A DNA stretch of 47,399 nucleotides. Source: a virus. Positions 46,718 to 47,399 of the stretch are shown here, piece by piece. The stretch is from positions 1 to 47,399 of IMG/VR virus record IMGVR_UViG_3300045141_000011; one strand, given 5' to 3'. A program made the position numbers and the translations under genes. The notes under the pieces were generated by a model, which was not told where the DNA came from, searched no databases, and saw nothing but the letters and a program-made list of their open reading frames with translations. Positions within the stretch are counted from its first letter, which is position 1, and the number at the start of each line of letters is the position of its first letter.

Positions 46718-46998
46718 TTATGAAAGTTTTGCATTGGCTGTTTGATATAGGGCATCCCATACAGTGGTACGGAATTGTTCCGTTCACAATATGGATGTTC
46801 ATTTTCAGTATCTGGGCATTCACCTTTGGGCCTGCAGAATACGCAGGCGGGAAGCGTTGGCACGGTATGTGCTACGCGACAGACATTCTACGCTGCCTGC
46901 CGCGTGCGTTCTGGCTGGCCGCTGTAGTGGTGGCGTTCATTCACTTTGATTTCCACCGTAAGACGGTGGCCGTGGTACAGCATTTGATTGGAAAGTAA
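46714..46998 (+). CDS. Small two-span membrane protein
   Basis: The 94-residue product has hydrophobic segments WYGIVPFTIWMFIFSIWAF (about 18-36) and FWLAAVVVAFIHF (about 66-78). GTG at 46714 overlaps the terminase stop (GTGA); ATG at 46720 is the alternative. Membrane proteins at this position, between terminase and structural genes, are variable in phages, and none is well studied. It could be a second holin-like protein, but the lysis cassette is elsewhere. Function unknown. Confidence 0.7.
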   Translation: MIMKVLHWLFDIGHPIQWYGIVPFTIWMFIFSIWAFTFGPAEYAGGKRWHGMCYATDILRCLPRAFWLAAVVVAFIHFDFHRKTVAVVQHLIGK

Positions 46999-47018
46999 AA
47001 CTAAGAAACGAGGAATCT

Positions 47019-47399
47019 ATGCATCTGTTAGGTGGTATCGCAATTCTGCTGTTCACTCTGGGTGTGCTGGCCATCGGCACCGTGTACACTCCAGTCGCAA
47101 CTGGTGGAAAGCTTGCTTCCACAGTTCTCACAACGGCCCTTGTGGCAGGCGCATCGCCTTCTTCATTCGCCAATGATGGTCAGACTTTTCTGTTTGTCCG
47201 CGTGGGCGCAACGCCTACGACCATAGCGTTTCAATGTCCGCCGTGCGCGCATGGGCGAGCATTCAGTAATCCACTGGTGCTGGCCATCAACCAAGACTAT
47301 ATGCTTGGGCCGTTTCCGCAGGTGGAGTTCAATGATGGTAATGGTGCCTGCAACTTCACGTTGACTTCTGTGACGGCCATCAGCATCGCAGCGGTGAGG
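47019..47399 (+). CDS. N-terminal part of junction-spanning small structural-type protein
   Basis: ATG at 47019 follows ACGAGG. The first 20 residues are hydrophobic (LLGGIAILLFTLGVLAIGTV), suggesting a membrane anchor or a signal-like segment, which is odd for a capsid protein. The following beta-rich region (ANDGQTFLFVRVGATPTT) matches small phage beta-sandwich proteins. The frame stays open to the last base and continues at bases 2-142. Total length 131 residues. A decoration-type role is possible, but the hydrophobic start argues for membrane association in the cell. Confidence 0.85.
   Translation, partial: MHLLGGIAILLFTLGVLAIGTVYTPVATGGKLASTVLTTALVAGASPSSFANDGQTFLFVRVGATPTTIAFQCPPCAHGRAFSNPLVLAINQDYMLGPFPQVEFNDGNGACNFTLTSVTAISIAAVR
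47273..47399. repeat. Terminal direct repeat, right copy
   Basis: Exact copy of bases 1-127. See the left copy; together they show that the contig closes into a circle. Confidence 0.95.

Noticed and set aside
1-47399. Search for tRNA genes, CRISPR arrays, integrase, attachment sites and lysogeny repressor
   Set aside because: No cloverleaf-like segments, regular spacer repeats, recombinase motifs or classic repressor-operator region were seen by eye. Divergent forms could be missed without profile tools.

Overview
The window is the complete, circularly permuted genome of a tailed bacteriophage, most likely a virulent siphovirus. The last 127 bases repeat the first 127 exactly, and one open reading frame runs across the junction. 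The molecule is therefore best read as a circle of about 47,272 bp cut at an arbitrary point. The evidence for a phage is a full set of morphogenesis genes: terminase, portal, MuF-type minor head protein, protease/scaffold, decoration protein, major capsid protein, neck proteins, tail tube, frameshifted tail chaperones, tape measure and tail tip. No integrase, lysogeny repressor, tRNA or CRISPR array was found. The family A polymerase has Phe at the position often linked to a lytic lifestyle. The host cannot be named from the sequence; strong AAGGAG-type ribosome binding sites show only an ordinary bacterial host.

There are two transcription blocks. Rightward genes run from about 44.36 kb through the junction to 21.28 kb: packaging, head, neck, tail, then lysis (lytic transglycosylase, holin-like protein, spanin-like protein). 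Leftward genes run from 43.88 kb down to 21.33 kb: primase-helicase, nucleotide-pool enzymes, many small unknown proteins, SSB-like protein, DNA polymerase, nucleases, SNF2-type helicase, and finally a DNA-modification cassette. The blocks diverge from an AT-rich 485 bp region (43,876-44,360) with TGTAAT repeats, a plausible replication origin and promoter region. They converge on a strong hairpin at 21,292-21,327.

The most interesting part is 21.3-26.6 kb. Six tightly coupled leftward genes encode a deoxyribosyltransferase-DUF3310 fusion, a thymidylate-synthase-like (probable dUMP hydroxymethylase) enzyme, a protein of the alpha-glutamyl/putrescinyl-thymine pyrophosphorylase / 5-hmdU kinase helical-domain group, a radical SAM-SPASM enzyme, and two GT-A glycosyltransferases resembling the TET-associated/GREB1-like families. 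With the dCTP deaminase, MazG-like and Nudix genes upstream, this reads as a route that makes 5-hydroxymethyl-dU and then decorates it in DNA with sugar and/or an amino-acid-derived group. No P-loop 5-hmdU kinase, TET dioxygenase or PLP enzyme was seen, so the final base may be of a kind not yet described.

Other points of note: a Hint (intein-like) domain at the C-terminus of a 921-residue tail protein, nested in-frame start sites for a scaffold and for a basic nucleoid-like protein, a -1 frameshift signal with two overlapping slippery heptamers, a palindromic operator shared by two leftward promoters, a J-domain protein, and several genes shorter than 60 codons.
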